DNA of 64,000 nt from Metabacillus_B sp050107715 (GCF_050107715.1 NZ_JBNILN010000001.1:558001-622000), one strand, 5' to 3'. Numbered from the stretch's first letter, positions 9,295 through 18,194 are shown. Notes: generated from the sequence alone by a model not told the origin. A program made the numbers and translations.

Positions 9295-9460
9295 GATTTA
9301 AATGGTTTGCTCCCCTTGACCATTGCTGATCCGGGCGAGCAAACAATTTAAATAAAGTTGGGCATTCAACCCACCCTCACACCGCACTACTGACGACAAG
9401 CGTCTAAGGTTTGCACCCACAGTGCGGCCGAGTGTCTCCGTTGATAGAGGTTAGGAGGCA
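9295..9460 (-). ncRNA. Candidate EAR (eps-associated) antitermination RNA
   Basis: This 228-bp gap between ywqE and gtaB, read on the minus strand, folds into nested hairpins. They are CCGCACT/AGTGCGG enclosing GACG-CTTGT-CGTC (9382-9427), a short GTTG/CAAC hairpin near 9356-9371, and a long stem TTTGCTC/GAGCAAA (9304-9347) whose loop holds CCC/GGG, flanked by matching ATTTAAAT arms. Such conserved structure in a capsule operon between the kinase module and the biosynthetic genes matches the position of the EAR element described in Bacillales eps operons, which promotes processive antitermination. The assignment rests on position and fold, and I could not run a covariance search. Confidence 0.55.
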
Positions 9461-9478
9461 TCACCTTTTGATGATTGT

Positions 9479-10243
9479 TTAAAAGATTCCTAGAAACTTT
9501 TTCTTTTTGATCCGTTCCGGGTTTTGCTTGTACACGGTTTGATTACCGATGAGCAGCTCGGCGTTTTCCTTAAAATAGTAGGTTGCCTGCCGGCCGAATT
9601 CTTTGCTGATTTCGGAATAGGCGTCTGTCATATAAAATCCTCTTGAGCTGGTGTTATGGGCATCTGATGCGATGAAGTGCGCCTGCTGGGCTTCGATTAG
9701 GTCCAGTGACAGCTTTTTGATTTTTTTGCCGAAGCCGCCGGCGATGCTGCCTGCGGTGACTTGGGTTAAGGCACCTTTTTTGACAAGGTTGTAAAGAATA
9801 TCCGGGTTTTGCATGATTTCGCTATTTCGTTCGGGATGGACGATGATTGGAGTGAGTCCGGCCATTTGGATGTCGAATAGTAGCTTTTCTGCGTATCTTG
9901 GTACATGACCTGTTGGCATTTCGATAAAGAGATAGTTCGAGTCGTTTAAGGCAAGGATCTCCTCTTTCTGCAGATCCTCCAGAATGTCACCGTAAATACG
10001 GGTTTCCTGGCCAGGAAGAATGGTGAGCGGAATGTTTGCTTCGGTCAGCGCTTTGTTCGCTGCTTCTGTTCTTACTAGGATGTCTGACTTTATATTGATA
10101 TATTTCCCGTTTTGATGATGGGGGGTTGCGATGATCTGTGTGATCCCCTCGTTCACCGCTGCTTTTGCCATCTCAATGGTGTCTGTGAGCGTTTGCGCCC
10201 CATCATCAATCCCCGGGAGAATATGACTGTGAAGATCAATCAA
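9479..10243 (-). CDS. ywqE: PHP-type protein-tyrosine phosphatase YwqE
   Basis: A 254-residue manganese-dependent tyrosine phosphatase (CpsB/Wzb-replacing PHP family) that dephosphorylates the partner kinase and tunes polymer output. Metal-ligand motifs are present in order: DLHSHILPGIDDGA (residues 3-16), ATPHH (about 40), GQE (about 78), VHPERN (about 134) and ASDAHN (about 192). I start at TTG 10243, preceded by AAAGAGGTGG at good spacing. This gives exactly the length of the B. subtilis protein. The gene follows ywqD after 112 bp. Confidence 0.93.
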   Translation of the reverse strand: MIDLHSHILPGIDDGAQTLTDTIEMAKAAVNEGITQIIATPHHQNGKYINIKSDILVRTEAANKALTEANIPLTILPGQETRIYGDILEDLQKEEILALNDSNYLFIEMPTGHVPRYAEKLLFDIQMAGLTPIIVHPERNSEIMQNPDILYNLVKKGALTQVTAGSIAGGFGKKIKKLSLDLIEAQQAHFIASDAHNTSSRGFYMTDAYSEISKEFGRQATYYFKENAELLIGNQTVYKQNPERIKKKKFLGIF

Positions 10244-10355
10244 GTAAATCCACCTCTTTTTCCCTACAACTTTTGAATTATTGGTTTCAAAAAAATAACA
10301 CAAGGGTAATACTACCATGCCTGGAATTGTCGGGAAAGGGGTGGATTTTGTCGAA

Positions 10356-11063
10356 TTATGACTTTTTTACCCCATAATAATAATAGTAGTGAGAATCTTC
10401 CTGTTTTTTGTTATTTAATACCGCTCCAAGAATTTTCGCATTGGCATTCTGAAGAAGCTCTTTTGCTTTTTGAGCTTTATCGGTTTCCGTTTTGCCGCTT
10501 CCCACTACGAGAACGACTCCGTCCGTTTGATTGGACAGCACCTGGGCATCGGTTACCGCAAGGACTGGCGGCGTATCAAAAATGATTAGATGATACATTT
10601 TACTCGCTTCCTCAAGCAGCGCTCTCATGTTGCGTGATGCGAGAAGCTCAGATGGGTTCGGCGGAATCGGACCGCTTGTCAGGACATCCAGGCTGTCGAC
10701 AGATGTCGTTTGAATGGCATGGTCCAGCATGACCTGCTTTGTCAGCACGTTCGTTAAGCCTGTATGGTTTTCTGCGTTAAATGTATAGTGAACCGTCGGC
10801 TTCCTAAGGTCTCCATCGATCAGAAGAACCCGTTTTCCCTGCTGCGCAAATACTACAGCGAGGTTCGCGACCGTTGTTGATTTCCCTTCACCCGGTCCGG
10901 CGGAGGTCACAATCATCGAATTTAATTCGTTTTCCACATTGGAGAACTCAATGTTCGTCCGGATCGTCCGGTATTGCTCTGAAATCGGTGATTTCGGATC
11001 TGCCATGGATATAAGGCTGCGGTTCTGCAGCTGAAAAATTTGCTGACGGTCTTTACGAGCCAT
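10356..11063 (-). CDS. ywqD: Bacterial tyrosine kinase YwqD
   Basis: A 235-residue BY-kinase (CpsD type) that autophosphorylates a C-terminal tyrosine cluster and phosphorylates substrates such as sugar enzymes and SSB. The Walker A motif is SAGPGEGKSTT (about residues 53-63), Walker A' is VLLIDGDLRKP (about 81-91) and Walker B is LIIFDTPP. The extreme C-terminus SHYYYYYGVKKS supplies five adjacent tyrosines. The ATG at 11063 has AGAGGTG seven bases upstream and overlaps the end of ywqC by 11 bp, so the kinase and its membrane activator are coupled. Confidence 0.93.
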   Translation of the reverse strand: MARKDRQQIFQLQNRSLISMADPKSPISEQYRTIRTNIEFSNVENELNSMIVTSAGPGEGKSTTVANLAVVFAQQGKRVLLIDGDLRKPTVHYTFNAENHTGLTNVLTKQVMLDHAIQTTSVDSLDVLTSGPIPPNPSELLASRNMRALLEEASKMYHLIIFDTPPVLAVTDAQVLSNQTDGVVLVVGSGKTETDKAQKAKELLQNANAKILGAVLNNKKQEDSHYYYYYGVKKS

Positions 11064-11793
11064 ATGTTTCACCTCTGTAGCTTTTCACTTTGGCGTTTCG
11101 TTCCTGGGCTTGAGCTTGTTCATCCAGGTTGATTGTCGCGATTGCTCCAAGAACCGGCAGTCCAAGAAGCTTTTCGATATCCTGTTCGGTCTTGATGGTG
11201 TTATCCAAGTATTCAAGAAGGAATGCTGCTCCCACACCGGCCATTAAACCGACTACCATGGCGATCGCCATATTCAAAACCGGCTTCGGCTTAATTGGAG
11301 ACGGATCCTCTCCCATTTCGGCAACCGATAGGATACTTACGTTATCGACATTCATAATCGTTTTTACTTCCTGCTGAAACACTTTTGCCGTTGCGTTGGC
11401 GATGGCTGCTGCCTGTGCAGGGTTTTCGTCCTCTACCGTTACGGTGAAGACTTGGGAATCTTTTTCGCTTGCGACAGAAATGGTTTCACTTAAGTTCACG
11501 TTATCCAGCTTTAGCTGTTCTTTTACTTTGTCGATGACAGCCGGGCTTTTAATGATGACGCTGTAGGTGTTGATGAGCTGTACATTCGTTTGAATCTGGT
11601 TGAATTGGTACATTTCCTGATCGTTTTTGGATTGGTTGACTAGGATCTGCGTGGACGACTGATAGATGGGGGTTAAGAAAAAGTAACTGATGATTCCGCT
11701 CGTTGCGGTGGCAAGAGCCGTGATGATGAATATGAGTGCTAGCCGCTTTTTCAGCGTCTGAAACAGCTCTTTTAAGCTGATGGTTTCTTCCAT
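11053..11793 (-). CDS. ywqC: Wzz-type kinase modulator YwqC
   Basis: A 246-residue polysaccharide co-polymerase/kinase adaptor (CpsC type). Two membrane segments flank an external domain: about residues 20-40 (ALIFIITALATATSGIISYF) and about 178-200 (MAIAMVVGLMAGVGAAFLL). PSPIKPKPVLN just before the second segment is the family's proline-rich motif. The cytosolic tail activates the kinase made from the overlapping next gene. ATG 11793 has GGAGG five bases upstream. A TATAAT box lies at 11834-11839, about 40 bp before the start. Confidence 0.92.
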   Translation of the reverse strand: MEETISLKELFQTLKKRLALIFIITALATATSGIISYFFLTPIYQSSTQILVNQSKNDQEMYQFNQIQTNVQLINTYSVIIKSPAVIDKVKEQLKLDNVNLSETISVASEKDSQVFTVTVEDENPAQAAAIANATAKVFQQEVKTIMNVDNVSILSVAEMGEDPSPIKPKPVLNMAIAMVVGLMAGVGAAFLLEYLDNTIKTEQDIEKLLGLPVLGAIATINLDEQAQAQERNAKVKSYRGETYGS

Positions 11794-11833
11794 GATGACC
11801 TCCGATGTTCGTAAACTAGTAACAATACATGCT

Positions 11834-11860
11834 ATTATAATTGGCAAATTTACATTTTTC
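11834..11860 (-). promoter_or_regulatory. Candidate ywqC promoter
   Basis: On the minus strand a perfect TATAAT (11834-11839) precedes ywqC. The best upstream hexamer, TTGTGG at about 11860-11865, is spaced about 20 bp, longer than ideal, so only the -10 is convincing. It would drive the kinase module and, through the EAR-like leader, the polysaccharide genes. Confidence 0.35.
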
Positions 11861-11956
11861 CACAAGTTTCAGGAAAAAGATACAAATTATTTACAAAGGT
11901 ACAAAAAATGAGTGAGCGTCTACCATTTTCCAAAACTGCTAAATTTGACAAGACTC

Positions 11957-11988
11957 CAATAAAAATCCGGCCAGCGAACTGACCGGTT
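11957..11988 (-). terminator. Terminator after the 44-aa membrane protein
   Basis: An eight-pair hairpin CCGGTCAG/CTGGCCGG with a TTCG loop is followed by ATTTTTATT on the minus strand. It closes the small gene upstream and isolates ywqC from readthrough. Confidence 0.75.
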
Positions 11989-11993
11989 CTGCT

Positions 11994-12128
11994 TTACAGA
12001 TTATGGGACAGCAGGGTGATCGCGGCCCCTGCGAGAATCGTAACGACAGGAATCGCAATGACGATCATTTGATTTTTGCGCTTTTTCTTCTGCTCTGCTT
12101 CTTCTGGTGTCAGCCACATATTGGACAT
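11994..12128 (-). CDS. Small single-pass membrane protein, 44 aa
   Basis: The protein starts MSNMWLTPEEAEQKKKRK, a short charged cytosolic part. A single hydrophobic segment follows (about residues 21-40, MIVIAIPVVTILAGAAITLL). GGAGAGAG lies about eight bases before the ATG and a strong terminator follows the stop, so this looks like a real monocistronic gene. I do not recognise the family. The small charged head and single helix would fit a regulatory membrane peptide, but no function is shown. Confidence 0.6.
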   Translation of the reverse strand: MSNMWLTPEEAEQKKKRKNQMIVIAIPVVTILAGAAITLLSHNL

Positions 12129-12264
12129 ATCTTCTCTCTCCTTAATCAAAGGTTTCTAGCATCCACTTGATTTATCGGAAAGATTCGACAAGTTCTTGTA
12201 GGTCTATTTTACTATATACACGCAATTCCCGCAATGTTTACCTGTTGCGTGATTTGCAGGCTGG

Positions 12265-12990
12265 TTAAAAAAAGAACGAGTTGCTGAGGCTGTCTTCAAT
12301 GGCTTCGAGAACGCCTTTGCCCACCACATACATCACGATCGTGAAAATGATATTCAGGATGAGGCCGGCGTAAAATAGATCGAGCCCGCCATTTGAACGG
12401 CTTTTAAAGTTTGTCAGTGTGTAGTTAAGTGCCAGGAAAAATCCTGCGAGGCCGAGGCCGGCGAAAATTCCTGCCAGGGAATCCGCCTGGATGAACGTGC
12501 TGAACAGTGCAGCTGCGAACAGGGCTACAGGGACGATCAAATACGTTCCGAATACAGCGGACGACTCAGAAAAACGGGTGTTCACTCTTGCCATTTTCAG
12601 GCATGCAAAGACAGCTCCTGCCATGACGGCTACAATGAGGAAAAGAGTAATGGCCGGCATGAGCACAACGGTCTCAAATGGAACCCGGATAAACGACTGG
12701 CGGTTTGCGATGATAAAGGCGATAAGGGGAAGGATTAATGCATACAGGGCCATTGTAATCACCGCATTCGTGAAATCACGCTGCGTTGCATTCTCTGCTG
12801 CTTTTACCGGGGATTTTAGGGCTCTGGCGAAATAAGAAAAATAAAGGCCGCTTAGTTCTTTTCCTTTTTGGACATAGGCATTCGGGGCTGCCGGCTGTAC
12901 CGCGGCTGCATTTCCGCCCATTAGAGCGGCTCCGCATGATCCGCAGAAGCTGCCGTCCTGCTGCTGGGTGCTGCATACTGAACAAGTCAA
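12265..12990 (-). CDS. Zinc-ribbon multi-spanning membrane protein
   Basis: A 241-residue protein with an N-terminal zinc ribbon, two knuckles CSVC (3-6) and CGSC (16-19), then a Ala/Pro linker. Five or six membrane segments follow from about residue 80 (ALYALILPLIAFIIA, VVLMPAITLFLIVAVMAGAVF, YLIVPVALFAAALF, FAGLGLAGFFLALNY, LILNIIFTIVMYVV). Such ribbon-plus-membrane proteins are widespread in Bacillus and uncharacterised. AGGAGAG precedes the ATG. Reading the hydrophobic part as YIP1-like is only a loose comparison. Confidence 0.75.
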   Translation of the reverse strand: MTCSVCSTQQQDGSFCGSCGAALMGGNAAAVQPAAPNAYVQKGKELSGLYFSYFARALKSPVKAAENATQRDFTNAVITMALYALILPLIAFIIANRQSFIRVPFETVVLMPAITLFLIVAVMAGAVFACLKMARVNTRFSESSAVFGTYLIVPVALFAAALFSTFIQADSLAGIFAGLGLAGFFLALNYTLTNFKSRSNGGLDLFYAGLILNIIFTIVMYVVGKGVLEAIEDSLSNSFFF

Positions 12991-13081
12991 TGGATATCTC
13001 TCCTTTTATTTAGGTCAAAGGAATTATACCAAAAGACTCATGTTCTAGGGTAGCTTTTTTGTAAAATTTATGTAAAGACAG

Positions 13082-13117
13082 AAAAAGAGTCCGGGGCGGG
13101 TGTCCGGACTCTTTTTT
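13082..13117. terminator. Bidirectional terminator
   Basis: An eleven-pair hairpin AAAGAGTCCGG/CCGGACTCTTT has A and T runs on both sides. It lies 22 bp beyond the stop of the 46-aa minus-strand gene and before the zinc-ribbon gene. Confidence 0.8.
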
Positions 13118-13138
13118 ATCATGTATGGCGATCCTGAT

Positions 13139-13279
13139 CTAGGATGCGTAGACTTTTTTCATTTGCAAGATGATTTCCTCTAGCATTTCTTTCGTCGATA
13201 CGTTTCTTTGCTCGCCAGTGCGGTAGGCGTGCATAAGGATTTGCAGAAACTCTTCTTGCTTCATCTGCTTCATGTCCAT
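13139..13279 (-). CDS. Small acidic-basic protein, 46 aa
   Basis: The predicted peptide begins MDMKQMKQEEFLQILMHAY and ends EMLEEIILQMKKVYAS. It is helical, charged and without a membrane segment. GAGAGGG lies about 11 bases before the first ATG and a strong terminator follows. It lies between the zinc-ribbon gene and the divergent ywqB promoter. I do not know the family. The size and composition resemble small helical regulators, but no function is assigned. Confidence 0.5.
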   Translation of the reverse strand: MDMKQMKQEEFLQILMHAYRTGEQRNVSTKEMLEEIILQMKKVYAS

Positions 13280-13425
13280 TGTTCGTCGTTCCCTCTCATT
13301 TTACAGTTTTATACAATCTGGCATGAAAAACATTATAAAGCCGGATTGCTGGATTGGCAACAAGAATTTATTTTCTTCGAGTTGTTCTGACAATTAAGTC
13401 CCCGCTTTTTCCTTTTTCGAAACCT

Positions 13426-13454
13426 TTTAACGAAACATTTTTCTACGTTATAAT
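13426..13454 (+). promoter_or_regulatory. Candidate promoter of ywqB-ywqA
   Basis: A perfect TATAAT is at 13449-13454, with only a weak TTTAAC at the -35 position 17 bp upstream. It lies about 100 bp before the chosen ywqB start. Confidence 0.4.
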
Positions 13455-13561
13455 ATAGGAATGGATACTTTCTTTGGAAGTGCCTATTGTGCTAGGACTT
13501 TTAAAGATTTCGATAAGCGGGCGTGCCATTTGTCCCTTCCGCCCGAAAGGAGAGATTTCTT

Positions 13562-15157
13562 TTGCTGATGCGAGACCTTGATAAGGAGCGCGTTCTGCTG
13601 ACGGCTGAACGGCTGCGGACGATATTAAATCCGGCTGATGAGGAAGACCGGAATCTTGTGAAAAAAGGGCTGATTTTATACCGCCAGGGAAGTGTCTATA
13701 ATGTAAATGTTTCCGCCGAGCGGATTTCTGCGAAGGTGCAGGATGTCGCTCCTGTGTCGGTTACGCTTGATTTGGATTTTGTGCAGGCCAGCAGCTGTTC
13801 CTGTCCTGCGGACGGGTTTTGCCGTCATTTAATGGCTGCTTTTTTGTATGTATATGCGAGCGCGGATCGCATCGGAACGTTTGTGGACGCGTGGAAAGAG
13901 GATACAGCCGCCCAAATGATGCTGAATATGAAAAAGGCGAGTGACCTGTTAAAAGCCCAGTTCCGGCTCAAGGATGACTCGATTGAAAACTGGTATCAGT
14001 TTTTTGAGATGGAATATGACAAGCTGCCCGTCAAGACGATGCAGAGCCTGTATCATCAGTATTTTTACAAGCTGAAGCAGCGCGCCCCGAAGAAAATGGA
14101 GCTAAAGCGGCTCTTTACCATTCATTTAGGTCTGATCACGATTGAAAAGATGCTCGAGAGCTACAAGCGGACGAGGGCAAAGGATGCTTCGCTTCAGCAT
14201 ATGGCGCAGGTGTACCTCAATCATATGGAGCATGCGATTGAGCTTGAGCTTGATGAGATGTCCCGCTATGCAACGCCGTTCGCGCTCGATCCGCTGCTTG
14301 AGGAAAGCATGGACTATTTCCGCCGGCTGCTCGATGTGCCGGAGGTATTTTATCCGTCAGCGCTTCCCATTTATAAAATGCTTTGGGAGGAGCTTCTGAA
14401 CCGGCCAAAATGGCTCGAGAAGGAGTATGAAAAGCTGACGTCCCATTACAGGGACGGCGGGATTGAATCCCGATATCTATACGGCATGCTCCAGATTCTC
14501 TTTCTTCTAAAGCGGGATGAGGAGCTGATCGGCATTCTCCGGGACGGGGGGAGCCTCCTTTTCCCCGGCTCTCTCAACTGGGTTCATGAGCTTGCCCAAA
14601 CCGAGAACTGGCGCCGGCTCGAGAAGTGGATGCCTTATTTAATTGAAAACATCCCGGGCTACGTACAGTCGGACTTATCCAAGGTGGAGCTGAGACGGGG
14701 AGCTGAGCTTCTGCTTGCCGCTGTCGGGTCCTACGCAGATGAAAAACAGGCAGATGAGCTGTATGAGCAGGCCTGCCGGGACTTGCTGCCGCTCAGCTTT
14801 AATGAATATGAACACCTCCTCTCCATGGATGAACGCTACTACGAATGGGCAGAGCTGAATATGCTGCTGGGGTACCCGGTTTATGAGGTCGAGGGGTATT
14901 ACCTGGATGAAGCGGAGAAAAATGAACCGGAAGCGGTGCTTGCCCTTTACAAGCAGACGATTTCCCTCGAGATGGAGATCCGCAACCGGGAGAGCTACAA
15001 GCGGGCAGTCCGTTTGCTGAAAAAAGTGAAGCGCCTCTATAAAAAGCTGAAGAATGAAGAGGAATGGGAAGACTATTTGGATATGCTCCAGGAACGGTAC
15101 AAACGGCTGCGGGCCTTCCGGGAAGAACTCGTGAAAGGGAAGCTGATTGATGGATAG
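13562..15157 (+). CDS. ywqB: SWIM zinc-finger protein YwqB
   Basis: A 531-residue cytosolic protein with a SWIM zinc finger near residue 78-95 (CSCPADGFCRHLMAAFL: CxC then CxH). The rest is helical, with no catalytic motif I recognise. SWIM domains bind nucleic acid or proteins, and in bacteria this family is encoded with a SNF2 ATPase. I choose TTG 13562, seven bases after AAAGGAGAG. The open frame begins 39 bp earlier at a GTG without a site. The gene overlaps ywqA by a few bases, so the two are coupled and likely work as a complex. The biochemical role is unknown. Confidence 0.85.
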   Translation: MLMRDLDKERVLLTAERLRTILNPADEEDRNLVKKGLILYRQGSVYNVNVSAERISAKVQDVAPVSVTLDLDFVQASSCSCPADGFCRHLMAAFLYVYASADRIGTFVDAWKEDTAAQMMLNMKKASDLLKAQFRLKDDSIENWYQFFEMEYDKLPVKTMQSLYHQYFYKLKQRAPKKMELKRLFTIHLGLITIEKMLESYKRTRAKDASLQHMAQVYLNHMEHAIELELDEMSRYATPFALDPLLEESMDYFRRLLDVPEVFYPSALPIYKMLWEELLNRPKWLEKEYEKLTSHYRDGGIESRYLYGMLQILFLLKRDEELIGILRDGGSLLFPGSLNWVHELAQTENWRRLEKWMPYLIENIPGYVQSDLSKVELRRGAELLLAAVGSYADEKQADELYEQACRDLLPLSFNEYEHLLSMDERYYEWAELNMLLGYPVYEVEGYYLDEAEKNEPEAVLALYKQTISLEMEIRNRESYKRAVRLLKKVKRLYKKLKNEEEWEDYLDMLQERYKRLRAFREELVKGKLIDG

Positions 15158-17894
15158 GTCTTTGCGATACGAACTTCATATAGAACAGACAGAAGACTGG
15201 CATTTTACCGTTTGGGCCACTAAGGGGGACGAGGTGCCGGTGAGCCTCCATGAGATGCGGCGGGTTTTTTTCACCTGGCATGAATCCTCTCATCATGGGA
15301 CGAATCTCGAGGATATTACGTTTATCGGCACTCCTGCCTTTCTGCTGTCGCCGTGGATGACGGCCGAGCTGATCGGACATGATTCGTTCAATTCGATGGC
15401 CGGGATTACGGTTCACGATCAGGGCTTGCAGCCAGCGGCGAAGCGCATTTATGAGCTTGTCGCAGACGGCGCGTACATGCCGGATTATGAGGCATGGAAA
15501 AAAGGAATCAGCGGGTGGAAGCCGGCTGGTGCTGATCTGGAAGGGTTTGCGGCGGAGTGGTTTTCCGCGGCGGTGACCGATTTGATTTCCATGAAAAAGA
15601 GTCTGCGCACAGCGTGGGGAGAGATTACCGATGCCCATCCGGTGCTTACGAATTTTACGGGTTATTTTTTGGATGAAAAGGATTGGCTTGAGCGGATCGG
15701 CTGGTATGTGGACGAGAAGCCGTTTACGATCGGGCTGCGCCTGAACGAGCCGGAGTATGATGGCGGCGAGTGGCGCCTTGAGGTGCTGCTCCGGAGCAAG
15801 AAGCGGCTGGATGATTTGCATGTGTATGAAGGTCCCAACAGCCTCCCGCACGGCTGGAAAGGCTTTGCCGATGACGTCGAACGGGAGCTGGACCGGTTTC
15901 AGCAGGCTGTTCCGTTTTTAAGCTTTACCGGCGGAGTGACGCTCGTAACCGAGGACGAGGCGTGGATGTTTTTGACGGAGTCGAGCGAAACGCTCGTGAA
16001 TATGGGGATTGAGATTCTGCTGCCATCGTGGTGGCAGGTTGTGAAGGAATCGCAGATGATGGTGAAGGCGAAGCTCTCCTCCACCCCGCGCGGACAGTCC
16101 TTTGTCGGGATGAATACGCTCGTTGATTTTAACTGGCGGTTCGCGACGAACGGAGTGGAGATGTCGGAGGAGGATTTTAACCGGCTCGTGAATGACCAGC
16201 GCAAGCTCGTGCAGATCCGCGGCCAGTGGATCAAGCTGGACCCGGCGTTTATTCAGCAGGTGAAGACGCTCTTGAAAAAGGCGGAAAAGGAAGGGCTGCA
16301 CGTCTCCGATGTGCTTCACCAGGAGCTTTCCGGCGAACGGGATGACGAGACCGGTGAGGCCGGCGGCGCGTTTGAGAACATTGAGATCGAGCTCAGCAAG
16401 CAGATGCGCGGCATCATGAAGAGGCTGACGACGATGAGCAGCGAGAAGACGTATGACGTTCCTGGCGATTTCCTGGGAAATTTGCGGCCTTATCAGCAGC
16501 AGGGCGTGGATTGGCTGCTGGGCTTGCGTGAGAACCGGTTCGGGGCGTGCCTCGCCGACGACATGGGACTCGGAAAAACGATTCAGATGATCGCCTACTT
16601 TACGTATGTAAAGGCAGTCGAAAAGCCGGATACGCCGGCCCTGATTATCGCCCCGACGTCCGTTCTCGGCAACTGGCAAAAAGAGATTGAGAAGTTTGCG
16701 CCTCACTTGAAGGTGAGGCTGCACTATGGTCCGATGAGGTCGCGCGGCGAGCTGTTTGGCGCGAGTGTGCTCGGCCAGGATATTGTGCTGACGTCGTACG
16801 GGCTTGCCCACTCCGATCTCGAGGACTTGGAACAGGTGACGTGGAGCTCGGTATGCATCGATGAAGCGCAGAACATCAAAAATGCCCACACGAAGCAATC
16901 GCGGGCGATCCGGAAGCTGAAGGGTGAGCAGCATATCGCCCTGACCGGAACGCCGATGGAAAACCGCCTGACCGAGCTCTGGTCCATTTTTGATTTTATT
17001 AACCGCGGGTACCTCGGCAGCCTGCACTCGTTTCATAAGAAATTCGTACTGCCGATTGAGAAGGACCGCGAGACCGGGCTCGTCGAGCAGCTGCGGAAAT
17101 ACATCCGCCCCTTCCTGCTGAGACGGACAAAGCGCGATGAGCAGGTCGCACTGAACCTGCCAGAAAAGCTCGAGCAGAAGGAATACATCCCGCTCACCGT
17201 CGAGCAGGCGTCGATGTATGAGCAGGTCGTGAAGGATACATTTGAACAGGTCGCCCAGGTCGCCGGGATGCAGCGCAAGGCGCTGATCCTGAAGATGCTC
17301 GGCAAGCTGAAGCAAATTTGCGATCACCCGGCGCTCTACTTGAAGGAGCTGTCCCCGAGCAAGGTGGTGGAACGGTCCAATAAGATGGAAAAACTGATCG
17401 AGCTCGTGTCCGCGATCCGGGAGCAGGACGAAAGCTGCCTGATTTTCACCCAGTATATCGGAATGGGCGAAATGATGAAAAAGCTGCTCGAGCGCTCATT
17501 CGGCGATGGCGTCCTGTTCCTAAACGGCAGCGTCGCCAAAACCGAACGCGATCGGATGGTCGAACGCTTCCAAAGCCGCGATATTCCGTTCCTGATCCTG
17601 TCGCTTAAAGCGGGCGGAACCGGACTGAACCTGACCGCCGCCAACCACGTCATCCACTTCGACCGCTGGTGGAACCCAGCCGTCGAAAACCAGGCAACCG
17701 ACAGAGCCTACCGCATCGGCCAAGAACGGTTCGTCCACGTGCACAAGCTCATCACAACCGGCACGATCGAAGAGAAAATCGACGGCATGCTGGATAAGAA
17801 GCAATCGCTGAATGACGAGATCCTGGCGAGCGAGAACTGGATTACGGAGCTGAGTACGGATGAGCTGGAGGAATTGTTTAGTTTGACGGTGTAG
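15150..17894 (+). CDS. ywqA: SNF2-family DNA-dependent ATPase YwqA
   Basis: A 914-residue Swi2/Snf2 helicase-like protein. The first about 430 residues are the bacterial SNF2-associated region. The motor follows: LADDMGLGKTIQMI (Walker A, about 470), IIAPTSVLGNWQKE, CIDEAQNIKN (DEAx box, about 568), ALTGTPMENRL, then the C-terminal RecA lobe with LILSLKAGGTGLNLTAANHV and QATDRAYRIGQ (motif VI, about 850). Such enzymes translocate on double-stranded DNA and remodel protein-DNA complexes. The start overlaps the ywqB stop; ATG 15150 or TTG 15147 are possible. A hairpin terminator follows at 18195-18224, beyond two copies of the dispersed repeat. Confidence 0.93.
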   Translation: MDRSLRYELHIEQTEDWHFTVWATKGDEVPVSLHEMRRVFFTWHESSHHGTNLEDITFIGTPAFLLSPWMTAELIGHDSFNSMAGITVHDQGLQPAAKRIYELVADGAYMPDYEAWKKGISGWKPAGADLEGFAAEWFSAAVTDLISMKKSLRTAWGEITDAHPVLTNFTGYFLDEKDWLERIGWYVDEKPFTIGLRLNEPEYDGGEWRLEVLLRSKKRLDDLHVYEGPNSLPHGWKGFADDVERELDRFQQAVPFLSFTGGVTLVTEDEAWMFLTESSETLVNMGIEILLPSWWQVVKESQMMVKAKLSSTPRGQSFVGMNTLVDFNWRFATNGVEMSEEDFNRLVNDQRKLVQIRGQWIKLDPAFIQQVKTLLKKAEKEGLHVSDVLHQELSGERDDETGEAGGAFENIEIELSKQMRGIMKRLTTMSSEKTYDVPGDFLGNLRPYQQQGVDWLLGLRENRFGACLADDMGLGKTIQMIAYFTYVKAVEKPDTPALIIAPTSVLGNWQKEIEKFAPHLKVRLHYGPMRSRGELFGASVLGQDIVLTSYGLAHSDLEDLEQVTWSSVCIDEAQNIKNAHTKQSRAIRKLKGEQHIALTGTPMENRLTELWSIFDFINRGYLGSLHSFHKKFVLPIEKDRETGLVEQLRKYIRPFLLRRTKRDEQVALNLPEKLEQKEYIPLTVEQASMYEQVVKDTFEQVAQVAGMQRKALILKMLGKLKQICDHPALYLKELSPSKVVERSNKMEKLIELVSAIREQDESCLIFTQYIGMGEMMKKLLERSFGDGVLFLNGSVAKTERDRMVERFQSRDIPFLILSLKAGGTGLNLTAANHVIHFDRWWNPAVENQATDRAYRIGQERFVHVHKLITTGTIEEKIDGMLDKKQSLNDEILASENWITELSTDELEELFSLTV

Positions 17895-17908
17895 GTGTGG
17901 GGTAACCT

Positions 17909-18164
17909 TGGGGTCTGGCCCGACTTGCTTTAACGTGTGTGGGGACGGAGGCATTGGTGGCTGAACCCTTGCGCAGCAAGAGGTTTCAGGGGGTGGTGCC
18001 GGAGCTTTAGTTCGGTAGTGAAGTGCGGGACAGGCACCGTGCCTGTCCCCACTTGCTTTAACGCATGCGGGTACGGAGACTAAAGAACTGTATCCTTTGT
18101 GCAGCAAGTCTTTGCAGAGATGGTGCCAGAGCTTTAGTTCGGTAGCGAAGTGCGGGTCTGGCAC
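17909..18164 (+). repeat. RAYT-associated repeat cluster A, two diverged units
   Basis: Two diverged copies of the repeat lie head to tail between ywqA and its terminator. Each has CTTGCTTTAACG near the left end, then GCAGCAAG, then the core GGAGCTTTAGTTCGGTAG, then a G-rich end pairing with the C-rich start. The junction reads CAGGCACCGTGCCTGTCC, an inverted repeat. The intergenic stretch 17895-18410 holds only these, the terminator and the hairpins described separately. Confidence 0.75.
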
Positions 18165-18194
18165 TAGCAAAATTTACTCCTAGGTACGAAAACC

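Noticed and set aside
14799..15851. A 350-codon frame antisense to ywqB and ywqA
   Set aside because: Spans two overlapping real genes on the other strand and has no support.
15918..17327. A 469-codon open frame antisense to ywqA
   Set aside because: It lies entirely opposite a clearly coding SNF2 gene of high GC third-position bias, which creates long antisense frames; no start signal or known domain.
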